Below, piece after piece: positions 46,108-58,100 of a stretch of DNA of 64,000 nt. Location: contig NC_135786.1 in NCBI RefSeq assembly GCF_051106095.1, forward strand, positions 91,706,501-91,770,500. The letters are read 5' to 3'. A model generated the notes under the pieces. It did not search any database and was not told where the DNA came from. It worked only from the letters and a program-made list of their open reading frames with translations. Positions within the stretch are counted from its first letter, which is position 1. The number at the start of each line of letters is the position of its first letter. The stretch comes from Pogona vitticeps. Its lineage: Eukaryota; Chordata; Lepidosauria; Squamata; Agamidae. The position numbers and the translations under genes were made by a program.

Positions 46108-49100
46108 GTAAGAGTAGGTGGCGGGAGCCAAAGGCTGTGCCCTGGGTCAGAGACTAGGACCAGGGGCAGGGAGAGCACCTTCCGCCCCATTCACACGCGA
46201 CGCGTTTCCTTGCACGGGCAAACAATTCCATGGTGAAACGGGCTGGACCTGCCTGTCTCTTAGGTGTGTATCATGTATTGGGGGGTATCCTCCCAAGGAG
46301 GCAATATCATTATACATGCACTCAACCAAATACGTATGTGGCTCACAGACGTGACATCTTGCACGGGCTGCTGGGTTTGAATTATGTAACCCATCCTTTT
46401 TGCACGTGGAAGCATCCACAGGGGCCATAAAGAAACAGATCCAGCAAGCAAACACTCTCCTGCAATAAAGGTGCGATAGAGAAGACGTTTTGGAAAAGCA
46501 AGACGATAAACGCTGTAGGCACAGAGAGTGTGTCGTCACTGTTGCAGGAGCCCTTTCTTTCGTCAGGGGGGATTGCTGTTATTGATGCCCCAGTGGGAAC
46601 TCACTGCTAGGAGAGACTCCTCAGAGAGTCAGGGAACAGCTTTGAGTGTTCCTCAGTAATGCGGGATTTCCTTTAGTCTAGTGGACCATTCTGTAGTGTT
46701 TCCGCAGTTTCTTACTGCACCTTACAACCAGGTTGGCGTCCTATAACTCACTGGGTGTGTGCTGGAGATAAGTCAGTACACCCTAAGAATTTTTTAAAAT
46801 TATATTCTTAACATTTCCCCTGCATACCGGAACACCAGAAAGAGCAAGTGGGAAAGAATTGTGTACGATAAAAATTAACTTTGTGGAAATGTAAATTAGG
46901 ATTTTGACGAAGATTCCAGAGGAGCATTTCATCTAATTAGATATGTGAGGTTCTCTTCCCTGAAGCCGGATGTCCTTTCCCCCCCTCTCCTGAGGGTTTC
47001 ATATCACTATCAATCTGACCAAACAAAAGTACTGTACTGTATGTTCTCCTCTGGTCACTAAAATCTCTCTGTGGTTTGTTTCCTCTTGCAATGGAGAATT
47101 CTCTAGTACAGTACTTGGTGAAGTGCTGATATGCTATAACTTGCAATATTTATTTATTTATTTATTTATTTATTGGACTTATATACCGCCCCATAGCGCT
47201 ACAAGCACTCTCCGGGCGGTTTACAATTTTAATTATAAAGGCTACACATTGCCCCCCCAGCAAGCTGGGTACTCATTTTACCGACCTCGGAAGGATGGAA
47301 GGCTGAGTCAACCTTGAGCCGGCTACCTGGGATTTGAACCCCAGGTCGTGAGCACAGTTTTAGCTGCAGTACAGCGTTTTAACCACTGCGCCACGAGGCT
47401 CTTAATAGATTCATTGCTAGCCTCCCTTATGGTTTGGTAGTGAAGCTACCTCTGCTTTGTTGCAGGCTTCTTCTAGAGGAGATCCAAACAGACATCACAT
47501 TCTGTGTTGGCAGCACTCTTCTTAGAGCTCACAAGGCAGTGCTTGTAGCAAGAGTTCCCGATTTTTTCTTCCGTGTCTGTGGGAGAAGGTTAAATACTCT
47601 AACCGAAGGTGAATGTATAAATCTGGAGAATCTGGATCCCTCTGAATTTAAATCGTTTCTGCAGTAAGTTTCCATGAAGTTTGCTCGTCCAAAATTTAAT
47701 TTCAAACTGTTGTTGTCATAAGTGTTAGTTAAAGCCTGTGCTGCCTCTGATAGCAGACTATCAGTAGCCCCTTGTTTTGTGGTTTAAGAGTCATATGCTT
47801 CCTGAACCATATAAGAAGCTGGATCAGTGCTTTGTTGCCCTTGCTGGGTAAGAGCTGCTTCTACTAACAGATTGTTTCACAGAGGTTAAACGATGGCCAC
47901 CAAAAGCATGTGGTGTATCTGGAACAGCATATTACCCATTCTCTTTGAATGCAAGAATGAGCACCATATTGCTTAATTAATTGTGAGTTTCAGGCCTGCA
48001 GGGAAGAGGTTATGTTAATTCAGACTACTTTATAAAACACGAATGTCTTTTCCTAAAGATCCCCTGGGAATGAGTTTTTGATTACTGGAGATTTTTAAAC
48101 CCACTTTAGACTAGTCAGAAACATACTCATCTATAGCAATTATATTAGATTAATAGGGATAGAGGTAAGAGGAATTGGATGATTGTAATTAATTATATAA
48201 AGTCAGTGCAAGGCACTTTCATTTGAATTAGCTTAGTGTAAACTGTCCCTGTTTGTCTATTTTTAAATCATTTTCCACTTCCTCCCTTTTTCCTTGTAAC
48301 CTTGACAGTGTTTTGATGGTTAGCAGGATCTGTACACATTCAGTAATGAATTTCTTTTGCCATACCAGAAAAGAAAAAATACTGTTCTCTCTGTGGCCAT
48401 AGCTTCAAAAGCAAAGGTTGTTGTCAATTCTAATTAGCAGCTGCATAATCGAATTAATTGGAGACATGCAGGAGGCTTCAGGAAATGAGCACAATGGTAT
48501 TTTCACATTTCAAAGAGGATACTGGAGTCAAACATTTGCAGTACACCTATAGCTGTATGTGTAGACTATTTATTCCTGTATTCTGAAATGCAAGTATCTG
48601 AAATTTCAGTATCATAGAGAACTTGCATAAGAAAAGCCAATAAATCTGCAAAAATAACATCAAAGTCCAATATGCAACAAATAAGCCTACTCATCATTTA
48701 AAGGAGTTGCTTGTAGATTTGCTTCCGTCCAGCTGAAACAGATTATCTAGATCCATTTCAATCTGGCTTCAAGCCTGGTTATGGGATGGAGCCTGCTTTG
48801 GTGGATGATTTACGCTGGGAACTAGCAGGGGGACTGTGACCCAGTTGGTTCTGTAGGACCTGTCAGCGCTTTCAGTGCCATTGTATGTGGTATCCTTCTG
48901 GGTTGTCTCTTTGGGATGGCATTTCTAGTGTTCTGTAATGGCTCCAGTCCTTTCTAGAAGGGAGAACTTAAAAGGTGGTGCTGGAAGACTCCTGTTTGAT
49001 GCCCTGACTATTGCCTTGTGGTGTTACTCAGGATTCTGTTTTGCCTCCAGTGCTAATGAGTGGAATGAAGGGAATTTGTGGTGGTCTAGAAGTCAGGGAG

Positions 49101-52100
49101 TTGCATCTCTCATCTTCAAAATTGCTGTATTGGCTATGGTTGATGGGAGTTGCAGTCCAGCAACATCTGTAGGGGCATGTGATCCTCTGCACTGTCCTAA
49201 AGGGTCTGGCCTGTCTTTGGGGAGTGCTCTTAAATCCAACATTGTTACTGAAGGCACAAGTAGCTTCCATGTGCAAAAGTGCTTTTTGTTAACCTGAAAT
49301 AATACAACAGCTGTAACCAGTGTGGTTCATTTATCAGCTGCACAGCTGATCTGTGGCCATTTGGAGGCAGTGCCTGGAGGAGTTAGGGTAGGGAATCTGG
49401 ACTGCTGCCTTACAGTGGCCACAGGTCAACTGGGCAGCTGATAAACCCCCACTAAAGTAGCAATTTCTGCCCATTTCTAGCTGTAACCTTATTTGGACAG
49501 AGATGGCCTGCCAAAATTATCCATGCACTGAAACCTTTTGATCAGATTATAGCTATGCATGTTTTTGTAGTGAGCTCCGTTTGAATGCAGATTTGAAATT
49601 TTCAGCTACTCTACATAACGTAGCTAACTGAGGTTAGACGGCATGATCACAGTGTGCCAGTGCTTTGTGACCTGCACTGATTTCCTTCCTTCGTCTGGGC
49701 CTGATTCAAAGTGCTCATATTAACCTTTAGTTCCCTAAGTGGCCTGGGGCTACTTTCCTGAAAGAGAATTTGCTGTGCCGTATATTAACCCAGACGCAGA
49801 AGACATCTTCTGAGGCCTCCTTCCTAAATATGATGAATCAGGTGACAATTTGGGATTGGTGGCTTGCCTGGCACCTACATTGTGGTCTTTTGAGTACCAA
49901 CTATTCCAATCTATTCAGTAATTCAGTTTTTTATAAATCATAGAATCACAGAGTTGGAAGAGACCACAGGAGCCATCGAGTCCAACCCCTTGCCATGCAG
50001 GAACTCCATCAAAGCACTCGCGACAGATGGCCATCCAGCCTCTGCTTAAAAACCTCCAAAGAAGGAGATTCCATCACACTCCGAGGCAGCCTGTTTCACT
50101 GCCGACCAGCTCTGACTGTTAAGAAATTCTTCCTAAGATTCAGGTGGAATTTCTTTTCCTGTGGTTTGAAACCACTGCTCCTTGTCCTAGTGTCTGGAGC
50201 CATGGAAAACAAACCTGTCCCTTCCTCGACATGACATCATTTCAGATATTTAAACATGGCTATCATGTCCCCTCTTAACCTTCTTTTTGTAAGGCTAAGC
50301 ATTCCCAGCTCCCTAAGCTGCTCTTCATAGGACATGGCTTCCAGGCCTTTCACCATTTTGGTCGCCCTCCTCTGGACACATTCCAGGTTGTCAACATCCT
50401 TCTTGAATTGAGGTGTCCAGAACTGGACACAATACTCCAGGTGAGGTCTGAACAAAGCAGAATAGAGTGATACTATCACTTCCCTTGATCTAGATATAGT
50501 CCTATTGATGCAACCAAGAATTGCATTGGCTTTCTTGGCAGCCGCATCACACTGCTGACTCCTGTTCAGTTTGTGGTCTACCAAGAGTCCTAGATCCCTT
50601 TCACAGGTACAGTTGTCTAGCCAGGTGTCTTCCATCCTATATCTGTGCAGTTCATTTTTTTCTGCCTAGGTGTAGGACCTTACATTTCTTCCTGTTGAAA
50701 TTTATTTGGTTAGTTTTGGCCCAGGACTCTAATCTGTCAAGGTCATTTTGAATTTTAATCCTGTTCTCAGGGGAATTAGCAACGCCAATTTGGTATTACA
50801 GTGGACCCTCGACTTACAGACGGCTCGACTTACAGACTTTTCGAGTTACAGACTTCTCTGGCTGCAAAATTTAGATTCGACTTGCAGCCAGAGAATCGAC
50901 TTACAGACCAGAAAAAAATCAAAATGGAATAAAAATAGAATAAAAACCACTGGTTATGGGATTAATCGGTTTTTAGTGCATTGTAGGTCAATGGAGATTT
51001 GACTTACAGACTTTTCGACTTGCAGCCACCATTCTAATACGGATTAATTCCTTAAGTAGAGGGTCCACTGTATCTGCAAATTTAATCAGCATACTCTCTA
51101 TTCCTTCACCCAAATCATTGATAAAGGTGTTGAATAGCACAGGGCCCAGAACAGAACCCTGAGGCACCCCACTAGTTACCTCTTTCCAGGATGAAGAGAC
51201 GCCATTGGTGAGCACCCTCTGGGTTTGGTCAGTCAACCAATTACAAATCCACCAAACAGTAGCACTGTCTAGCCCCCATTTTACTCATGTAAATGTACTC
51301 CACATTTTAAATGTACTCTTTTTTTGAATCTTTGAATTGCTACTGTCCTCTGCTGTTAATGTTGCTCTGGCTTAATTTTGTGGCTGTTTTAGATTTATAT
51401 TATTTATATTTTTTTGGATTTTGACCTTTATTTTGTAAGTTGCTCAAAGAGCTTTGGCTATGGGCAGTACAGATGGTCTGTTAATACATAACTTATATAA
51501 ATGCATTAACACAAATGTTTACTGTCGGTAATGCTGTGAGATATAAATGTATGCTTGATTACCCAGCTTTTCCTAGAAATTTTTTATTCTGTTGTATTGT
51601 GTACTTCTTTGACTTTGAACATTTACAATGCAATAATTGAATGTTCTTATCTCTGTCTGTAGCCTGTGGAATGAAGCAAAAATTTATATGAGTAGGAAAG
51701 ATTTTTATCAATTCCAGCAGCAGGTGGTGTTTCTATTCCTATTTTTAATTTTATTTTTCGTAGTCTCCTTATCTCATCTCTGCCCTCCATTTAAAAATTT
51801 GCATTTGAAGCTTTGTTTTTAAGATGTCTTATATATTTCCTTTCGAAAGCAGTTGTTCTGTTTTGTTCTGTTTTTTCTTTTTTTCTTTTAATGTTAAATG
51901 TAATTCCAGATCTAACATTTTAGTGGAAAGATGTTCCCCAAACATCATTTTATCTCATTTATTCTTTCATAGGCTTATTAAAGCACTGTTGCAAGCTTAC
52001 TGTAAATACAATTCCTGTTTGTCAGAACCTCCATTAACTAAAATAATTCTGAATATTACCTCAAGATATTCAAATTAAATGAAATTTACCTCTATTTGCA

Positions 52101-55100
52101 TGGTGTTGATCTGAGCCATTTACTGTTTCTGCCTATGGAGCTCACGTCTCCTGCCTATAAGACCCCAGGGGCCCCATTTCCCTTCAGGTGGTACTTGTTG
52201 GTGGCATTGTCTTCTTCCTCCTTTCCACACTACCTCACTTGCCACAAGATGCTCAGAACTTTAGGAGCCAGGTGGAATCTACTTGACCCCTTGTGTTACC
52301 TGAGCCTTGCAAACTGTAGCTGTGAACGGCAACTATTATTAACAATATTTATTTACAGTAGGACCCCTTATCCACAGGATCAATACCTGTTCATCAACTT
52401 ATCCACAATCTGAAAATATTAAAAGAACCCCCCCATATATATTTTTAACAATGAAGTTACCAGAACTGGTCACTAGAGGAGACAGAGACCAAGCTATACA
52501 TTTTTTGTTGTTGGTTAGTCGTTAAGTCGGGTCTGACTCTTCGTGACCCCATGGACCAGAGCACACCAGGCCCTCCTGTCTTCCACTACCTCCCGGAGTT
52601 TGGTCAAATTCATGTTGGTAACTTCAATGACACTGTCCAGCCATTTCGTCCTCTGTCGTCCCCTTCTCCTCTTGCCTTCACACTTTCCCAACATCAGGGG
52701 CTTTTCCAGCCATTCTTCTCTTCTCATGAGATGGCCAAAGTACTGGAGCCTCAGCTTCAGGATCTGTCCTTCCAGGGAGCACTCAGGTTGATTTCCAAGC
52801 CATGTACAATGGTGCCTCGCATAGCGACGTTAATCCGTTCCGGATTAATTGTCGCTATGCGAAAACATCGCTGAACGGAACGGAAAAAGCCATAGGAACA
52901 CATTAAACTTTGTTTAATGTGTTCCTATGGAGGATAAACTCACCGTTCAGCGATGTTCCTCCATAGGGGCGGCCATTTTCGGTGCCTCTAAAGCGAGGCA
53001 GCACAGCCGGTCGGCCATTTTGGAACCGCCGACCAGCTGACCGAAAATGGGGCCTTTAGCCTTTTTCCCCCAGCTGAGTGGTGGGAGCTTCAAAGCCCTG
53101 CCGCTCAGCTGGGGGAAAATGTCGGCAGTCGGCGGTGGCTTTGGATGGACCCCAAAGCCACCGCCGACCGCCAACATTTGCCTTCCGAGCTCTCAAAGGG
53201 CTTCCCCCGCACACATTGGAGAAAGCCCTTTGAGAGCTCGGAAGGCTCTCAGCGGCGGCAGGGACAGGGTAGGGGGTGTCCGAATGGCTTCCAGGCGAAG
53301 CACTGGAAGCCATTCGGAACCCCCCTGCCCCCGCCGCTTGGAGCCGCCCCGCGCCCGGCTTTCCCTTCCATGGTCGGACTCTCAGGAGTCCAGCCATGGA
53401 TGGGGTAACCGGCCGGGGGGCGGATCCAAGCCCCTACCGCTGCCGCCGCCGCTTGGATCCATCCCCCGGCCGGTTCCCCTTGCATGGTCTGATCCGACCA
53501 TGCAAGGGGAACTGGCCGGGGGGCGAATCCAAGCAGCGGCGGCGGCGGTAGGGGCTTGGATCCGCCCCCCGGCCGGTTCCCCTTGCATGGTCTGATCCGA
53601 CCATGCAAGGGGAACCGGCCGGGGGCCGGATCCAAGCGGCAGCGGCGGCGGCGGTAGGAGCTTGGATTCGCCCCCTGGCCGGCTTTCCCTTCCATGGTCG
53701 GATCAGACCATGCAAGGGGAACCGGCCGGGGGGCGGTTCCAAGCGGCGGCGGTGGCGGTAGGAGCTTTGATCCGCCTCCCGGCCGGTTACCCCATTCATG
53801 GCCGGACTCCTGAGAGTCCGACCACGGAAGGGGAACCAGCCGGGGGGCGGATCCTAGCCCCGGATGCCTGAAAGGCATCCGGACCCCTGCCACCGCCGCC
53901 ACCGCTTGGATCCGCGTCGCGGCCGGCTACCCCATCCATGGTCGGACTCCTGAGAGTCCGACCATGGAAGGGGAACCGGCCGGGGGGCGGATCCTAGCCC
54001 CGGATGCCTGAAAGGCATCCGGACCCTTGCCGCCGCCGCCGCTTGGATCCGCGTCGCGGCCGGCTACCCCATCCATGGTCAGACTCCTGAGAGTCCGACC
54101 ATGGCGGGGGTAGCTGGCTGCGGGGTGGATCCAAGCGGCGGCGGCGGCGGCAGGGGTCCGGATGCCTTTCAGGCATCCAAAGGGGAATCCTGGCGGTGGC
54201 TTCGGAAGGACCCTTCGGAAGGGTCCTTCCAAGGCTACCGTCGGCATTTTCCCCCAGCTGAGCAGCGGGGCTCCCGCTCAGCTCGGGGAAAATGCCCCCT
54301 CCGAAGGGGAATCCCGGCGGTGGCCTCGGAACGACCCTTCGGAAGGGTCCTTCCGAGGCTACCGCCGGCATTTTCCCCCAGCTGAGCAGCGGGGCTCCCG
54401 CTCAGCTAGGGGAAAATTCCCCCTCCGAAGGGGAATCCCGGCGGTGGCCTGGGAACGACCCTTCGGAAGGGTCCTTCCGAGGCTACCGCCGGCATTTTCC
54501 CCCAGCTGAGCAGCGGGGCTCCCGCTCAGCTAGGGGAAAATTCCCCCTCCGAAGGGGAATCCCGGCGGTGGCCTTGGAACGACCCTTCGGAAGGGTCCTT
54601 CCGAGGCTACCACCGGCATTTTCCCCCAGCTGAGCAGCGGGAGCGGTCCTTTGGAGGCTCCCGCCACTCAGCTGGGGGAAAATGGGGCCCATGGGGAAAA
54701 CATCGCAAAGCGATTTTTCCCCATAGGCAACATCGCAAAGCGATGGCAAAAGAGTTTGCTTTTTTGCCATCGCTATGCGGATTCATCGTTAACCGGGGCA
54801 CTCGTTAAACGAGGCACCACTGTATAGTGTTCACTAGAGAAATATATTTCCGGTATGTTATTACCAGAACTAGCCATGAGAGGGAGCCGGAGACCGTGCT
54901 ATAGCTAGCATTTACTATTATAATAGTTTTTGCTATAATCTGCGTTTTTCAGGATCCATCGGGGAGGGGCTTGGATTTGACCTCCCCCCCAGATATACCT
55001 ACTATATTTCAATTATATTCTAACTTTCCTTCAGTCAGCCTGGAGTGAATACATGGCCCTTCCCTTCCCTACTCCATCCCTTTGAGATGAGAGTGTTACT

Positions 55101-58100
55101 TTCCCAGACCACTAAGTGAATTTCATGTCTCAATGGGGACTAGAACTTGGATCTAAGAACTGATAGAGTTTCTTCTCTGTTGTCTGAGGATATAGTCAGG
55201 ACTTTTGGAGATACCTGTAGAAAATTTCAATTTTTTTCCCAATTTTGAATGTTTTTATTTGTGATTTTAATATCAGTAAATATTTAATTTATTTTTAGTA
55301 TAGATTTTTTTTAGTAGCGTTTTAAAAACTGTGCCTTGAGGTCCCCTATGGGGAAGTAAGGCAGCATATAAATAACCTTAATTAATTAATTAATTCCTAA
55401 GCCCTATTAAACATTAAATTCACCACACCACACTGGCTCTCAATAGGCACCTTTTGGAAAAGAAGCATTTCACAACCATAACTACTCAATAAAATCCAGT
55501 CTCTGATTTTGACTGATTAAACCTCCAGGTGATACCCAGTTGCCGGGTAGGATGTAAACCCTCTGTTCCCTTGTCCTTGCAGACAGGGATGAGGAATTGA
55601 AATGTTCTTCTTCCCAGTGGAAATGTCAAGGAATTTCCTGGCAACTCTTCTGTTGTCTTTTTGGTGCAGCACTTTTGCTTTTACAGAAATTAATTTTGCG
55701 CAAAAGTACAATGTGGCAGGAACACAAATTGCAAGAATTAATCCGAAGTAGGCTGACCACTGCTTCAGATTTTGAAGGTATAGGTGGATTTTTGCATGTT
55801 TCCTAACAGTCTTGCAACACTACTGTGTGTGTCTGTGTATGTTTGGAAGGGAGGTACAGTTAAAGGGAATAGACATTATGGGCATTATATACGAATTATG
55901 GAGACCTCATGGGTTGGGGAAAGCTGTGTCTGGAACTGAGAAATCTCACAAGGTTTAAAATCCTTTGTTACAGTATCTTATTGCATCCAGACAGCCTAAA
56001 TCAAATCAAGGAGAAGGAGAAATTTAGTGAGTGTTCATTTGGTCCCTAATTGCATGTGTGGTTGTAAATATTTTTGAAAAACAGCCTTGGGCAGGTTTTC
56101 TTCATTATTTGCTGCTCTCAGGGATTGGTTTGATCTAAGAGTGCAGATGACATAAGGTCGTTTCCACAACAACACTGCACCTAGCTCGGGATGTGCTTGA
56201 TGTTGTGAGATTAGCTGCCACTGCGTGCCATGACTAGGTCACTACAACAGGGAATACTTCAGGATTCGTGGACAGAATGGAGAACTGCTTAAATATCAAA
56301 TATTTATTAAGTCAGTCAATTACAATAAATTAAACCATACAAAGAGGAGACTCTGGTTTACAAGATGCTGAAGGCCAGAGCTGCATGCAAATACAACCTA
56401 AAGATGGAATATGAGTAGACAGGCTGCCTTCTTTGTCCCCCCCCCCTCTTTTAATTCTGTTGTATTTCTTCTTTCTTACCGTCCTACTTTTTCTGTAGGC
56501 ATGTCAGCTTTCTGTAATAAACAGTTTCAGAATGAGGAAGTGATCTGCTAGCTTACTACTGTGACAATCTTAAATGTACTGTAATGTATATAATGCAGTA
56601 TAATACAGCTCAGTGGATTTGGAGTCCCTGGATGCAGAGCCAAAGGATGAGAGTTCAAATCCCCTAATGGCATTACATGACCTGCCACTGATGTGGCCTT
56701 GGTGACAGGAGATATAATCATATCTACAGTATGACCCCCATATCCATGAGATCAATATCCACAGTTTACCACAGCCCTATATACAACATTTAAGCGGATA
56801 GGCCTTGTCACCATGCAAGCGGATGGGCCTTACGGCTTTTGTCCCACCTCCTTGTATGTAGTATGTACAGTCAACCCTCGACTTATGAACGTACCTACAT
56901 ATGAACTTTTTGATTTCCGAACAGCTCCGTTCGCAAAAATTGGCATCGACTTGCAAACAGAGCCTCACACTACGAATTAGATCGAGGCTCCATTCGCAAG
57001 TCAATGCCATTTTTTGCGAACGGAGCCATTCGTCGTCTTTGGAGGTCTCAAAGGGCTTTCCACCCAACATCGGAGGAAGCCCTTTGAGAGCTCTGAAGGC
57101 AAAAAGGTAGGGAGAAAGGGCTGGAATTCGAATTTCCCTCTCTTTCTCTCTGCCTTTTTGCCTTTGGAGCTCTCAAAGGGCTTCCTCCAATGTCGGGGAG
57201 AAAGCCCTTTGAGACCTCCAAAGATAATTTTTTGAAATGCTGGAACGGATGAATTCCGTTCGCATGCATTTCAATGGAAAATGGTACTTCGACTTACGGA
57301 CTTTTTGACGTACGCTGTTCCAAAATGGATTAAGTTTGTAAGTCAAGGTACCACTGTAGTAGGGTTTGCTACTACAGTATCTGCAGTTTCAGGCATTCAC
57401 AGTAGATCATAGAATGGATTTCCCATGGATGTGGGGGTCCTTTGCTTCCAGAATGCCACCAAAAGATAAATCACTTTATATCTAGGAAACCCTGTGAAGC
57501 TCTCTATAACTTGAAGCCAACTTAATGGTGCTTCATCTAAACATGCTGTGTAATGTTGAACAAACAGCTAACCAAAATCTGGAAATTCCTGTACTTTTCC
57601 TTTGTTGCTAAGGTTACATGGAAGCCATATGTGTTCCATTATTGTTCATAGTTAAACCAGAAAGGATGTATCCAGTCTGAGAGAGAGAGAAAGAGACCAG
57701 TAGTATAACTTGCTCACTTGTGTATTCAAAAGAAAAAAACACGGGAATGATCCATTCAAAACCCGTACGTGTCCTCCAAGACCAAATACACTTGCAGAGA
57801 GGAGCTAAGGAAGAACTAGTCTTGCCTTCTCAGCTAGAAGCAGTCAGCTTTGTTATGGGGAGGAACAGATTTGGGGGAGAGGGTGACAGATATCGGAAAT
57901 GTATCCTTCATTTTGCCCCCATACACAGCACCTTTCTATTAAATAATGTACAGCTGTTATTAACTGAAGGGGATATTAAGGAGATAAGCAATTTATCTAC
58001 AGATAATTCAAGATACATATATTACAAAACATGCTGTGTGTTCATAATCAGATGCGTTTTTTGGGTTCACAAATACGTAGTCAGTTCATTAGCATATAAA

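Larger units (their letters stand above)
52356..55006. mobile_element. Outer Tigger-like element, split by two later insertions
   Basis: The left end after TA is cagtaggaccccttatccac. The right part, about 54955-55006 (ttttcaggatccatcggggag), matches the typical inverse end loosely. A ~50-bp stretch (ttaccagaactggtcactag...) occurs at both 52456-52498 and 54861-54905 in direct orientation, as part of this element. A BovB fragment and a 2-kb palindromic element lie inside it. Confidence 0.5.

Noticed and set aside
47370-47401. tRNA-like A and B boxes at several SINE heads
   Set aside because: They belong to SINE bodies; no segment folds as a complete tRNA gene.
51663-51723. A 61-bp open segment with acceptor-like ctgtctgtag and donor-like cag/gtggtg in BTBD8 intron 2
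   Set aside because: Its phases do not fit: it could accept exon 2 but would leave in phase 0, whereas exon 3 needs phase 2. Exon 2 joins exon 3 perfectly. At most it is a frame-shifting cryptic exon.
54177-54650. Regular 124-bp repeats resembling an array such as CRISPR
   Set aside because: Units are contiguous without unique spacers and lie in a eukaryotic transposon; it is a minisatellite.
53047-54810. Many long open frames on both strands, Pro/Gly/Arg-rich
   Set aside because: They follow from GC-rich hairpins and 124-bp repeats of the palindromic element; repeats and mirror symmetry make several frames open at once.
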